Source: Paracoccaceae bacterium
Lineage (GTDB): Bacteria > Pseudomonadota > Alphaproteobacteria > Rhodobacterales > Rhodobacteraceae
Assembly (NCBI GenBank): GCA_024236495.1
Contig: JACKKJ010000003.1
Location: 186,001 to 250,000 of the forward strand
Reading direction: 5' to 3'
DNA length: 64,000 nt
How positions within the stretch are numbered: the first letter of the stretch is position 1; each line of letters opens with the position of its first letter. Positions 1 through 8,320 of the stretch are shown one piece after another. The notes below the pieces were generated by a model. That model saw only the letters and a program-made list of their open reading frames with translations, was not told the DNA's origin and did no database searches. The translations under genes were made by a program, and so were the position numbers.

Positions 1-342
1 TCCGGGCCCTCGGGCCCGCATGACGCGGCCCGGCCGGTCAGCGGACTCGATGCGGCGCTGGCCCGTGCGCAGCGCCCGCAGGCCGAGCCCGCGCCAGAGT
101 TTCTGTCGGCCCCGCGCGGGGGCAGGGCCGACGACCTGAAGCTGATCCGGGGCATCGGGCCCAAGCTGGAGCGGCTTCTGAACGAGGCAGGGGTCTGGCA
201 TTTCGACCAGATCTCGGGTTGGCGGGCGCGCGACATCGCGCTTGTCGACGAGAAGATGACCGGCTTTCATGGCCGCATCGCCCGCGACGAATGGGTCCGG
301 CAGGCCCGGGACATCGTCGCGGCCCGCAAGGGCGAGGGGTGA
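1..342 (+). CDS. nuoE: NADH-quinone oxidoreductase subunit E, C-terminal extension (5' truncated by window)
   Basis: Only the last 113 codons are present, and the start lies outside the window. The visible part is an Ala/Pro-rich linker followed by a helix-hairpin-helix-like segment with the motif LIRGIGPKLERLLNEAG, a WHFDQIS stretch and a conserved-looking tail. Rhodobacteraceae NuoE proteins carry this kind of C-terminal extension beyond the thioredoxin-like [2Fe-2S] domain. With nuoF 240 bp downstream on the same strand, NuoE is the natural reading. NuoE holds cluster N1a next to the FMN subunit NuoF in the peripheral arm of complex I. The [2Fe-2S] domain itself cannot be seen here, so a free-standing HhH protein remains possible. 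Confidence 0.72.
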   Translation, partial: SGPSGPHDAARPVSGLDAALARAQRPQAEPAPEFLSAPRGGRADDLKLIRGIGPKLERLLNEAGVWHFDQISGWRARDIALVDEKMTGFHGRIARDEWVRQARDIVAARKGEG

Positions 343-344
343 GC

Positions 345-572
345 ATGGCGGCGCGAAAGCCAGACGAGGTCGACATGAGCCAGGTCCGGCAGGCCCGGCT
401 TGTGGCGATCGTGATTGCCGTGGCCGGTGCCCTGTGGGTCGCCGCGCAATGGCTGGTCGAACCGACAAGCCGCTATGCGGCGCTGTTCGACCTGATGGCT
501 TTGGCGGCGTTCATCTGGGCGTTCGCGGTAACCTGGCGGATCTGGCGGCGCACCCGGCGCCAGGAGAGATGA
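345..572 (+). CDS. DUF5337-type small membrane protein in nuo operon
   Basis: This is a 75-residue protein starting 2 bp after the nuoE stop. It has a polar N-terminus, two hydrophobic helices (about residues 19-36 and 44-61) and an Arg-rich end (WRIWRRTRRQER). This is the architecture of the DUF5337 family, which is found between nuoE and nuoF in Rhodobacteraceae. The tight spacing implies cotranscription with complex I. No catalytic motif is visible. A role in complex I assembly is inference from position only. Confidence 0.7.
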   Translation: MAARKPDEVDMSQVRQARLVAIVIAVAGALWVAAQWLVEPTSRYAALFDLMALAAFIWAFAVTWRIWRRTRRQER

Positions 573-581
573 GGGACTAAG

Positions 582-1877
582 ATGCTGAAAGATCAGGACC
601 GGATCTTTACCAACCTCTACGGGATGCACGACCGCAGCCTGAAGGGCGCGATGAAGCGCGGCCACTGGGACGGGACGGCGAGGATCCTGGCCGAGGGGCG
701 GGACTGGATCGTCCAGCAGGTGAAGGATTCGGGTCTGCGCGGCCGTGGCGGCGCGGGCTTTCCTACCGGCCTCAAGTGGTCGTTCATGCCCAAGCAGTCC
801 GACGGGCGTCCCTCCTACCTTGTCGTGAACGCCGACGAATCCGAACCGGGCACCTGCAAGGACCGGGAGATCATGCGCCACGATCCCCACACGCTGATCG
901 AAGGCTGCCTGATCGCGTCCTTCGCGATGGGGGCGAATGCCTGCTACATCTACATTCGCGGCGAATACATCCGCGAACGCGAGGCGCTGCAGGCGGCGAT
1001 CGACGAATGCTATGACGCCGGGCTGATCGGCAAGAATGCCTGCAAGTCGGGCTTCGACTTCGACCTTTATCTCCATCACGGCGCGGGCGCCTATATCTGC
1101 GGCGAGGAAACTGCGCTTCTCGAAAGCCTTGAGGGCAAGAAGGGGATGCCGCGGATGAAGCCGCCGTTCCCGGCGGGCGCGGGCCTTTACGGCTGCCCGA
1201 CCACGGTGAACAACGTCGAAAGCATCGCGGTGGTGCCGACGATCCTGCGCCGGGGCGCGTCCTGGTTCGCGGGCTTCGGGCGGCCGAACAACACCGGGAC
1301 CAAGCTTTTCGGCATCTCCGGCCACGTCAACAACCCCTGCGTCGTCGAAGAGGCGATGTCGATCCCGCTGAAGGAACTGCTCGACAAGCATTGCGGCGGC
1401 GTGCGCGGCGGCTGGAAGAACATCAAGGCGGTGATCCCGGGCGGCTCCTCCGTCCCGATGCTGAACGCCGCGCAATGCGACGAGGCGATCATGGATTTCG
1501 ACTGGCTGCGCGAACAGCGGTCGGGCCTTGGCACCGCCGCCGTGATCGTGATGGACCAGTCGACCGACGTCATCAAGGCGATCTGGCGGCTTTCCAAGTT
1601 CTACAAGCACGAAAGCTGCGGCCAGTGCACGCCCTGCCGTGAAGGCACCGGCTGGATGATGCGGGTCATGGACCGCCTCGTGAAGGGCGAGGCGGAGATC
1701 GAGGAGATCGACATGCTTCTCAGCGTCACCAAACAGGTCGAGGGCCACACGATCTGCGCCCTTGGCGACGCCGCCGCCTGGCCGATCCAGGGCCTGATCC
1801 GCCAGTTCCGCGACGAGATCGAGGACCGGATCAAGGCCAAGAAGACCGGCCGGGTCAGCGCGGTCGCGGCGGAGTAA
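582..1877 (+). CDS. nuoF: NADH-quinone oxidoreductase subunit F
   Basis: This 431-residue subunit oxidises NADH at FMN and passes electrons to cluster N3 in the tip of the peripheral arm of complex I. The Gly-rich FMN/NADH-binding stretch [14 protein letters not shown] lies at residues 53-66, and the [16 protein letters not shown] segment covers 167-182. The [4Fe-4S] ligands are C346, C349 and C352 (ESCGQCTPC) plus C392. The length is normal for the family. The ATG lies 9 bp after the DUF5337-type gene. The gene belongs to the nuo operon and precedes a string of small ORFs before nuoG. Confidence 0.97.
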   Translation: MLKDQDRIFTNLYGMHDRSLKGAMKRGHWDGTARILAEGRDWIVQQVKDSGLRGRGGAGFPTGLKWSFMPKQSDGRPSYLVVNADESEPGTCKDREIMRHDPHTLIEGCLIASFAMGANACYIYIRGEYIREREALQAAIDECYDAGLIGKNACKSGFDFDLYLHHGAGAYICGEETALLESLEGKKGMPRMKPPFPAGAGLYGCPTTVNNVESIAVVPTILRRGASWFAGFGRPNNTGTKLFGISGHVNNPCVVEEAMSIPLKELLDKHCGGVRGGWKNIKAVIPGGSSVPMLNAAQCDEAIMDFDWLREQRSGLGTAAVIVMDQSTDVIKAIWRLSKFYKHESCGQCTPCREGTGWMMRVMDRLVKGEAEIEEIDMLLSVTKQVEGHTICALGDAAAWPIQGLIRQFRDEIEDRIKAKKTGRVSAVAAE

Positions 1878-1880
1878 CCC

Positions 1881-2171
1881 ATGCCGGTCGACGAGATCCT
1901 TTCCACTATCGCCGAACTTGGCGCGCAAGGTCGCCGGGGGGCTCTCGGGCTCTGGGCGATCCTTGGGGCGCTCATCGGCGCGGGTGTGGGTGGATATCTC
2001 GGGTATCTCGGTGGCGACTTCGGCGGTCTGATCGCGGGGGTCCTGCCCGGCGCGCTTGTCGGTTGGCTGATCGCGTTGCTGTTGCGGGGGGCTGCGATCT
2101 TCCTCGTCATCTTTGTCCTGATCCTTGCGGTGACACTCGGATGGCAATGGCTGACAGGGGCGTTCGGATGA
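1881..2171 (+). CDS. small glycine-rich membrane protein, function unknown
   Basis: This 96-residue protein starts 3 bp after nuoF. A short polar N-terminus is followed by Gly-rich hydrophobic helices (around residues 24-42, 45-65 and 68-90) containing GAxxGGYxGYxGG spacing that suggests tightly packed helices. I do not recognise the family. It sits where Rhodobacter and Paracoccus nuo clusters carry unidentified reading frames, so it is probably cotranscribed with complex I. Codon bias fits its neighbours, which supports real coding. Confidence 0.65.
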   Translation: MPVDEILSTIAELGAQGRRGALGLWAILGALIGAGVGGYLGYLGGDFGGLIAGVLPGALVGWLIALLLRGAAIFLVIFVLILAVTLGWQWLTGAFG

Positions 2172-2254
2172 CGCGTGACCGGCGGCACCTCGCGGAACTG
2201 AACGTCGGGCAGCTTCTTGCGCCGACGGACGGCCCATGCCGGGCGGCGGGGTAG
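2168..2254 (+). pseudogene. probable remnant of a DUF3291-family gene
   Basis: A 28-codon frame starts with an ATG that overlaps the preceding stop (ATGA) and ends at TAG. Its product contains LAELNVGQLLAPTDG, which looks like the start of DUF3291 proteins (typically ~LAQLNIxRLxAPLDDPR..). Those proteins run to well over 100 residues, whereas here the frame stops just after this motif and the next gene begins 4 bp later. I read it as the surviving 5' end of a deleted gene, though a genuine short peptide or a leader for the next ORF is possible. Confidence 0.4.
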
Positions 2255-2258
2255 CGGC

Positions 2259-2543
2259 ATGATGATGGTCTTTTCCTTCTTAAGCCCGCTCATCGCCTCG
2301 GTCCTCTACCTGGTGGTGATGCAGAAGGCGGGGTTCCGTGGCGCGATCCTCGGCATCGCCGCGCTTCCCTTGGCAAGCGCGCTGGTCAGCCGGCTTCTGA
2401 TCGGCGGCGGGTATTACATGGGTGGCGGGATTCTGGGTCTGGCGTTCCTCTTGCCGATGGTCCTGTCGCTGGTGCCGCTTCTGGTCCTGGCCTTCGTGCC
2501 CTGGCCGCCCGTCGGCGACACTCCGCGCGGAGGGGGTTCATGA
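2259..2543 (+). CDS. small hydrophobic membrane protein, function unknown
   Basis: This 94-residue protein is almost entirely hydrophobic. There are about three membrane segments (roughly residues 4-20, 25-48 and 56-80) and a short Pro/Gly-rich end. Three in-frame ATGs (2259, 2262, 2265) could each serve as the start, and the first is reported. No family is recognised. It lies between nuoF and nuoG with gaps of a few bases, so it should be part of the nuo transcript. Confidence 0.6.
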   Translation: MMMVFSFLSPLIASVLYLVVMQKAGFRGAILGIAALPLASALVSRLLIGGGYYMGGGILGLAFLLPMVLSLVPLLVLAFVPWPPVGDTPRGGGS

Positions 2544-2620
2544 CCGCCGCTGTTATTGCCTATCAGGGGGCCGGCCCCTTCATCGGTGTCACGGGGCAAT
2601 CCGCCCCCGGAGGACATTCG

Positions 2621-3037
2621 ATGAAACGCACGATCACCCGCGCCACCGCGGCGCTTCTTGCGCTTTTCCTGGCCGACGCCTCGTCCGCCGCCGCCCTGCC
2701 GCCGCTTGGCGAACAGGCCGTCATTGTCGACAAGCTCGTGTCGGTGCGGGTCGCCGATCGGATCCGCCGCACCTGCCCGACGATCAGCGCGCGCCTGTTT
2801 CGCGTGCTGTCCGAAAGCAACGCGCTGAAAAGCGAGGTGCGGGGGCTGGGCTACAGCGAGGACGTGGTGCGCGCCTTCCTGCGCGACGACGCCGAACGCG
2901 CGAAGATCTACGAGAAGGCCGAGGCCTACCTGAGCGCGCATGGCGCGAAGGCGGACGAGGCCGAAACCTTTTGCGACCTCGGTCGCGCCGAAATCGCCGC
3001 GAACACCTATGCGGGTTCGCTGATCTACGAAAAATAA
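2621..3037 (+). CDS. DUF5333-type exported protein
   Basis: This 138-residue protein has an N-terminal signal peptide (MKRTITRATAALLALFLADA..., cleavage near the AAA-LPP region). The mature part contains the RIRRTCPTISARLFRVL and GLGYSEDVVRAFL segments and a late Cys (AETFCDLG). The pattern matches the DUF5333 family of Rhodobacteraceae nuo operons. The start at 2621 is chosen because it has a CCCGGAGGA ribosome site and a proper signal sequence. An upstream in-frame ATG at 2540 would bury the signal peptide. The two cysteines (in TCP and TFCD) could form a periplasmic disulfide. Confidence 0.72.
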   Translation: MKRTITRATAALLALFLADASSAAALPPLGEQAVIVDKLVSVRVADRIRRTCPTISARLFRVLSESNALKSEVRGLGYSEDVVRAFLRDDAERAKIYEKAEAYLSAHGAKADEAETFCDLGRAEIAANTYAGSLIYEK

Positions 3038-3080
3038 CCGGGCGCGGGGCCCCCCGCGCGGGACGTGAAGGACAGGAAAT

Positions 3081-5087
3081 ATGGCTGATCTCCGCAAGAT
3101 CATCATCGACGGCATCGAGGTCGAGGTCGATCCGTCGATGACGCTCATCCAGGCCTGCGAACAGGCCGGGGTGGAAATCCCGCGTTTTTGCTACCACGAA
3201 CGCCTGTCCATCGCCGGCAACTGCCGGATGTGCCTGGTCGAGGTGGTCGGCGGTCCGCCCAAGCCCGCCGCCTCCTGCGCGATGCAGGTCAAGGACCTGC
3301 GCCCCGGCCCGAACGGCGAACCCGCGGTCGTCAAGACCAACAGCCCGATGGTCAAGAAGGCCCGCGAGGGGGTGATGGAGTTCCTCCTGATCAACCACCC
3401 GCTCGACTGCCCGATCTGCGATCAGGGCGGCGAATGCGACCTTCAGGACCAGGCGATGGCCTATGGCGTCGATTTCAGCCGCTACCGAGAGCCCAAGCGC
3501 GCGAGCGAGGACCTGGACCTTGGCCCGCTGGTCGCCACGACGATGACGCGCTGCATCTCCTGCACGCGCTGCGTCCGCTTCACGACCGAGGTCGCGGGCA
3601 TCACCCAGATGGGTCAGACCGGGCGCGGCGAGGATGCGGAGATCACGTCCTACCTCAACACCACGCTCGATTCGAACCTTCAGGGCAACATCATCGACCT
3701 TTGCCCGGTGGGCGCGCTGACCTCCAAGCCCTACGCCTTCACGGCGCGGCCCTGGGAACTGACCAAGACCGAGACGATCGACGTGATGGATGCGCTCGGG
3801 TCCAACATCCGCGTCGATACCAAGGGCCGCGAGGTCAAGCGGATCGTGCCGCGCAACCATGACGGCGTGAACGAGGAATGGATCAGCGACAAGACCCGTT
3901 TCGTCTGGGACGGGCTGCGCCGCCAGCGGCTTGACACGCCCTACATCCGCGAGGGCGGCAAGCTGCGCAAGGCGACCTGGGCCGAGGCGCTTTCTGCCGC
4001 CGCCGCCGCGATGAAGGGCAAGAAGGTGCTGGGCCTCGTCGGTGACCTCGCGCCGGTCGAAGCGGCCTTCGGCCTCAAGCAACTGGTCGAGGGGCAGGGC
4101 GGTTCGGTCGAATGCCGCACCGATGGCGCGCGGCTTCCGGCGGGCAACCGGTCTGCCTATGTCGGCACCGCGACGATCGAGGATATCGACAGCGCAAAGG
4201 TGATCTTGCTGGTCGGGACCGATCCGCGGACCGAGGCGCCGGTGCTGAACGCCCGCATCCGCAAGGCCTGGGCCGCGGGCGCGCGTGTCGGCCTGATCGG
4301 CCCGAAGGTCGATCTGACCTACGACTATTACCATTTCGGCAACGACCGTAAGGCGCTGACCGATCTGGTGGCCAAGGTCCAGGCGAAGGACGACACCATC
4401 GTCATCGTCGGCCAGGGCGCCCTGAACGAAGCCGACGGCGAGGCGGTGCTGAGCCAGGTCATGCGCTACACCGAAGGCGCGGGCGCGAAGCTTCTGGTCC
4501 TGCACACCGCCGCCGCCCGCGTCGGCGCGATGGATGTGGGCGCGGTGACCGAGGGCGGATTGGCCGCGCTCGAAGGGGCCGAGGTCGTCTACAACCTTGG
4601 CGCCGACGAGGTGGAGATCGCGCCGGGTGCCTTTGTGATCTATCAGGGCAGCCACGGCGACCGCGGCGCCCACCGCGCCGACATCATCCTGCCCGCCGCC
4701 GCCTATACGGAGGAGAACGGGCTGTTCGTCAACACCGAGGGCCGCCCGCAACTGGCCTTCCGTGCGGGCTTCGCGCCTGGCGAGGCTAAGGAAAACTGGG
4801 CGATCCTGCGCGCGCTGTCGGCCGAACTGGGCGCGACCCAGCCGTGGGACACGCTGGCCGGGCTTCGCCAGGCACTTGTCGCGGCCCATCCGCATCTGGC
4901 GGGCATCGACAGCGTTCCGGTCAACGCTTGGCAACCGCTGCCGATCAAGGCTCCGGGCAACGCGGATTTCCGCTACGCGGTCAAGGATTTCTACCTGACC
5001 AACCCGATCGCGCGGGCATCGGCCCTCATGGCGGATCTTTCGGCGATGGCCAAGGCGCGCGGCAAAGCGCCGATGGCGGCGGAATGA
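3081..5087 (+). CDS. nuoG: NADH-quinone oxidoreductase subunit G
   Basis: This is the 668-residue iron-sulfur subunit of the complex I peripheral arm. Cluster N1b ligands are C37, C48, C51 and C66. The His-ligated N5 site is H106, C110, C113 and C119. N4 ligands are C158, C161, C164 and the Cys of IDLCPVGAL. The rest is the molybdopterin-oxidoreductase-like fold without catalytic cofactor residues. The protein is shorter than E. coli NuoG (about 900), as is normal for alphaproteobacterial and mitochondrial 75-kDa-type subunits. It has a good RBS (GAAGGACAGGAA). Confidence 0.97.
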   Translation: MADLRKIIIDGIEVEVDPSMTLIQACEQAGVEIPRFCYHERLSIAGNCRMCLVEVVGGPPKPAASCAMQVKDLRPGPNGEPAVVKTNSPMVKKAREGVMEFLLINHPLDCPICDQGGECDLQDQAMAYGVDFSRYREPKRASEDLDLGPLVATTMTRCISCTRCVRFTTEVAGITQMGQTGRGEDAEITSYLNTTLDSNLQGNIIDLCPVGALTSKPYAFTARPWELTKTETIDVMDALGSNIRVDTKGREVKRIVPRNHDGVNEEWISDKTRFVWDGLRRQRLDTPYIREGGKLRKATWAEALSAAAAAMKGKKVLGLVGDLAPVEAAFGLKQLVEGQGGSVECRTDGARLPAGNRSAYVGTATIEDIDSAKVILLVGTDPRTEAPVLNARIRKAWAAGARVGLIGPKVDLTYDYYHFGNDRKALTDLVAKVQAKDDTIVIVGQGALNEADGEAVLSQVMRYTEGAGAKLLVLHTAAARVGAMDVGAVTEGGLAALEGAEVVYNLGADEVEIAPGAFVIYQGSHGDRGAHRADIILPAAAYTEENGLFVNTEGRPQLAFRAGFAPGEAKENWAILRALSAELGATQPWDTLAGLRQALVAAHPHLAGIDSVPVNAWQPLPIKAPGNADFRYAVKDFYLTNPIARASALMADLSAMAKARGKAPMAAE

Positions 5088-5332
5088 CGATGTCGCGCGC
5101 CTTCGCCAGTGCGGGGACCAGGGACGGGGCCATGCCCCGGCCCGCCGGTCATGCCCTTGGCGGGGGCACGAAATTCCTGTGCCACAGCGTCAGGAATATC
5201 GACGAAGAGGGTGGCATTTGGCGCGCGGATGCTGTTTACAGCGTCTCGCCTGATTTGCCCATCGCGGCGCGGGTGATCGCCGCCGCGACGGCATCGGCCA
5301 AATGTGCCCAAAAGGGAATACCGACGGTCTGA
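5084..5332 (+). CDS. hypothetical 82-residue protein between nuoG and nuoH
   Basis: The ATG overlaps the nuoG stop (ATGA) and the frame ends 8 bp before nuoH, filling the gap exactly. The product has a Gly-rich start, a [14 protein letters not shown] segment and an Ala-rich predicted helix ([16 protein letters not shown]), and no membrane segment. Third-position GC by eye is about 75 percent, lower than in the adjacent nuo genes, so coding is plausible rather than proven. No family is recognised. The alternative is an untranslated spacer within the operon. Confidence 0.45.
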   Translation: MTMSRAFASAGTRDGAMPRPAGHALGGGTKFLCHSVRNIDEEGGIWRADAVYSVSPDLPIAARVIAAATASAKCAQKGIPTV

Positions 5333-5340
5333 GGAACAAC

Positions 5341-6378
5341 ATGGCAGATTTTCTTGCGACCCCCTTTGGAACCTTCCTCCTGATCGCGGTGCAGTGCCTG
5401 GGCATCATCGCCTTCGTGATGATCTCGCTCCTGTTTCTCGTCTATGGCGACCGCAAGATCTGGGCGGCGGTGCAGATGCGGCGCGGCCCGAACGTGGTCG
5501 GCCCCTGGGGCATCCTGCAGTCGGTCGCCGACGCGCTGAAATTCATCGTGAAGGAGATCGTCCTGCCCGCCGGGTCGGACAAGTTCGTCTTCTTCCTGGC
5601 GCCGATGCTGTCCTTCGTCCTTGCCGTGCTGGCCTGGGCGGTGATCCCGTTCCATCCCGGCTGGGTGCTGGCGGACATCAACGTCGCCATCCTCTTCGTC
5701 TTCGCCATCTCCTCGCTCGAGGTCTACGGCGTGATCATGGGCGGCTGGGCGTCGAACTCCAAATACCCGTTCCTCGGCTCGCTGCGCTCGGCGGCGCAGA
5801 TGATCTCCTACGAGGTGTCGTTGGGCCTCATCATCATCGGTGTCATCATCTCCACCGGGTCGATGAACTTCTCGGCCATCGTGGCGGCGCAGGACGGCTC
5901 CTATGGCCTTTTCAACTGGTACTGGCTGCCGCATCTGCCGATGGTGGTGCTGTTCTTCGTCTCGGCGCTGGCCGAAACGAACCGCCCGCCCTTCGACCTG
6001 CCCGAGGCGGAATCGGAACTGGTCGCGGGCTTCATGGTCGAATATTCCTCGACCCCCTATCTTCTCTTCATGGCCGGCGAATACATCGCGATCTTCCTGA
6101 TGTGCGCGCTCATCTCGCTTCTCTTCTTCGGCGGCTGGCTGTCGCCCATCCCGGGCATCGCCGACGGCTGGTGGTGGATGGTCGGCAAGATGTGGGTCTT
6201 CTTCTTCATGTTCGCCATGGTGAAGGCCATCGTCCCGCGCTACCGCTACGACCAGCTCATGCGGATCGGCTGGAAAGTGTTCCTGCCCCTGTCGCTCGGC
6301 TGGGTGGTGATCATCGCGTTCCTGGCGAAATACGAAGTGCTTGGCGGCTTCTGGGCCCGCTGGGCGATTGGAGGCTGA
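5341..6378 (+). CDS. nuoH: NADH-quinone oxidoreductase subunit H
   Basis: This 345-residue membrane subunit of complex I forms much of the quinone-access channel at the junction with the peripheral arm. It has about eight transmembrane helices and the conserved [17 protein letters not shown] loop near residues 36-53. The acidic motif [20 protein letters not shown] lies in the following cytoplasmic loop, where the acidic residues couple quinone reduction to proton transfer. The start at 5341 ([10 protein letters not shown]) gives the family length. An upstream in-frame ATG at 5302 would add a hydrophilic leader. Confidence 0.96.
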   Translation: MADFLATPFGTFLLIAVQCLGIIAFVMISLLFLVYGDRKIWAAVQMRRGPNVVGPWGILQSVADALKFIVKEIVLPAGSDKFVFFLAPMLSFVLAVLAWAVIPFHPGWVLADINVAILFVFAISSLEVYGVIMGGWASNSKYPFLGSLRSAAQMISYEVSLGLIIIGVIISTGSMNFSAIVAAQDGSYGLFNWYWLPHLPMVVLFFVSALAETNRPPFDLPEAESELVAGFMVEYSSTPYLLFMAGEYIAIFLMCALISLLFFGGWLSPIPGIADGWWWMVGKMWVFFFMFAMVKAIVPRYRYDQLMRIGWKVFLPLSLGWVVIIAFLAKYEVLGGFWARWAIGG

Positions 6379-6379
6379 G

Positions 6380-6871
6380 ATGGCGCTCGACTATACCCGC
6401 GCGGCGAAATACTTCCTGCTCTTCGATTTCATCAAGGGTTTCGGCCTGGGCATGAAGTACTTCCTCGCCCCCAAGGCCACGCTGAACTACCCGCATGAAA
6501 AGGGCCCGCTGTCGCCCCGTTTCCGTGGCGAACATGCCCTGCGCCGTTACCCGAACGGCGAGGAACGCTGCATCGCCTGCAAGCTTTGCGAGGCGATCTG
6601 CCCCGCCCAGGCGATCACCATAGACGCCGAACCGCGCGAGGACGGCAGCCGCCGGACGACGCGCTATGACATCGACATGACGAAATGCATCTACTGCGGC
6701 TTCTGCCAGGAAGCCTGCCCGGTCGATGCCATCGTCGAGGGCCCGAACTTCGAATTCGCGACCGAAACGCGCGAGGAGCTGTTCTACGACAAGGCCAAGC
6801 TTCTTGATAACGGCGCCCGCTGGGAAGCCGAGATCGCCCGCAACCTCGAAATGGACGCGCCCTACAGATGA
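6380..6871 (+). CDS. nuoI: NADH-quinone oxidoreductase subunit I
   Basis: This is the 163-residue 8Fe ferredoxin-type subunit carrying clusters N6a and N6b next to the quinone site. The two binding motifs are C64-C67-C70-C74 ([11 protein letters not shown]) and C103-C106-C109-C113 ([11 protein letters not shown]). The N-terminal amphipathic/hydrophobic helix anchors it to the membrane arm. The ATG sits 1 bp after the nuoH stop, and the 3' end overlaps the next ORF by ATGA, implying translational coupling on both sides. Confidence 0.97.
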   Translation: MALDYTRAAKYFLLFDFIKGFGLGMKYFLAPKATLNYPHEKGPLSPRFRGEHALRRYPNGEERCIACKLCEAICPAQAITIDAEPREDGSRRTTRYDIDMTKCIYCGFCQEACPVDAIVEGPNFEFATETREELFYDKAKLLDNGARWEAEIARNLEMDAPYR

Positions 6872-7290
6872 GCGATGCATTCCAGAAGATGTTCCAGCAG
6901 ATGATGGAGCAGGGCCAGGAAATGGCCCGCACGCTCAACCCTGCGCTGGAGAACTTCAAGGGCTTCGACTTCGCGAAGATGTGGCCCACCATGTCCAAGG
7001 ACATGATGGAGGCCTGGTTCGGCAACACCTTCAACCGCGAAGGGCTCGACGCAAAGACCCGGCTTTTGCTGACCATCGGGGCGCTGACCGTCCTTGGCGC
7101 GCAGGCCGAGGCGCAGATCAAGATCGCGATCCGCCACGCGATTGAAGCCGGGGCGACCCAGCGCGAGATCGCCGAGACGATCTATCAGATGAGCATGTTC
7201 GGCGGCCTTCCGGCGATGACCAAGGCGCTTGAGATTGCCCAGGCCGTCTTCGACGAGGCCGGAAAGAACGAAACGGGGGACAGCGCATGA
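6868..7290 (+). CDS. carboxymuconolactone decarboxylase-fold protein in nuo operon
   Basis: This 140-residue protein is coupled to nuoI and nuoJ by ATGA overlaps at both ends. Residues ~60-130 match the all-helical CMD/AhpD fold: an [13 protein letters not shown] helix, an [19 protein letters not shown] helix pair and a MFGGLPAM turn. It lacks the CxxC redox motif of AhpD but keeps the His of the CMD type. A Met/Gln-rich, phasin-like N-terminal helix (residues 1-55) precedes the domain. Its placement inside nuo suggests an accessory or assembly role, which is inference; an unrelated enzyme merely hosted by the operon is the alternative. Confidence 0.75.
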   Translation: MSDAFQKMFQQMMEQGQEMARTLNPALENFKGFDFAKMWPTMSKDMMEAWFGNTFNREGLDAKTRLLLTIGALTVLGAQAEAQIKIAIRHAIEAGATQREIAETIYQMSMFGGLPAMTKALEIAQAVFDEAGKNETGDSA

Positions 7291-7895
7291 GCGTGTTTGT
7301 TTTCGCCTTCTACCTTTTCGCCATCTCGGCGGTGACGGCGGGCCTTATGGTGGTGATGAGCCGCAACCCCGTTCATTCGGTCCTCTGGCTGATCCTCGCC
7401 TTCCTGTCCTCTGCCGGGCTTTTCGTCCTGATGGGGGCGGAGTTCGTGGCGATGCTCCTGATGATCGTCTATGTCGGCGCGGTCGCGGTGCTGTTCCTGT
7501 TCGTCGTCATGATGCTGGATGTCGATTTCGCCGAACTGAAGGGCGAGATGGCCCGCTACATGCCGCTTGGGCTTCTGATCGGCGTCGTGATCCTGATGCA
7601 GCTCGGCATCGCCTTCGGCGCCTGGGCCCCGGCCGAAAACGCCGATGCAATGCGCGCCGCGATCACGCCCGAAGGGGTGTCGAACACCGCCGCCCTCGGC
7701 CTGCTGATCTATGACCAGTATGTCTATCTGTTCGAGGCCGCCGGCCTGATCCTTCTGGTCGCGATGATCGGGGCGATCGTGCTGACCATGCGCCACCGCC
7801 CGAACGTCAAGCGCCAGGACGTGCTGGCGCAGATGTACCGCGACCCGGCCAAGGCGATGGAACTGAAGGACGTGAAGCCGGGGCAGGGGCTTTGA
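7287..7895 (+). CDS. nuoJ: NADH-quinone oxidoreductase subunit J
   Basis: This 202-residue membrane-arm subunit (ND6 homologue) has five hydrophobic helices. The conserved third helix includes [26 protein letters not shown], with the pi-bulge region typical of ND6. The C-terminal tail, rich in Lys and Asp ([16 protein letters not shown]), is cytoplasmic. The start overlaps the CMD-like gene by ATGA. It is followed by a 113-bp gap with two hairpins before nuoK. Confidence 0.95.
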   Translation: MSVFVFAFYLFAISAVTAGLMVVMSRNPVHSVLWLILAFLSSAGLFVLMGAEFVAMLLMIVYVGAVAVLFLFVVMMLDVDFAELKGEMARYMPLGLLIGVVILMQLGIAFGAWAPAENADAMRAAITPEGVSNTAALGLLIYDQYVYLFEAAGLILLVAMIGAIVLTMRHRPNVKRQDVLAQMYRDPAKAMELKDVKPGQGL

Positions 7896-7902
7896 CCTGC
7901 CG

Positions 7903-8314
<412 letters not shown>

Positions 8315-8320
8315 GGGCAA

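Noticed and set aside
267..2237. Long - strand open frame opposite nuoF and its neighbours
   Set aside because: It is an antisense shadow of well-identified genes, with no domain motif and repetitive Arg/Asp/His composition.
2784..4934. Long - strand open frame (over 700 codons) opposite nuoG
   Set aside because: It mirrors nuoG codon structure and has no recognisable protein features.
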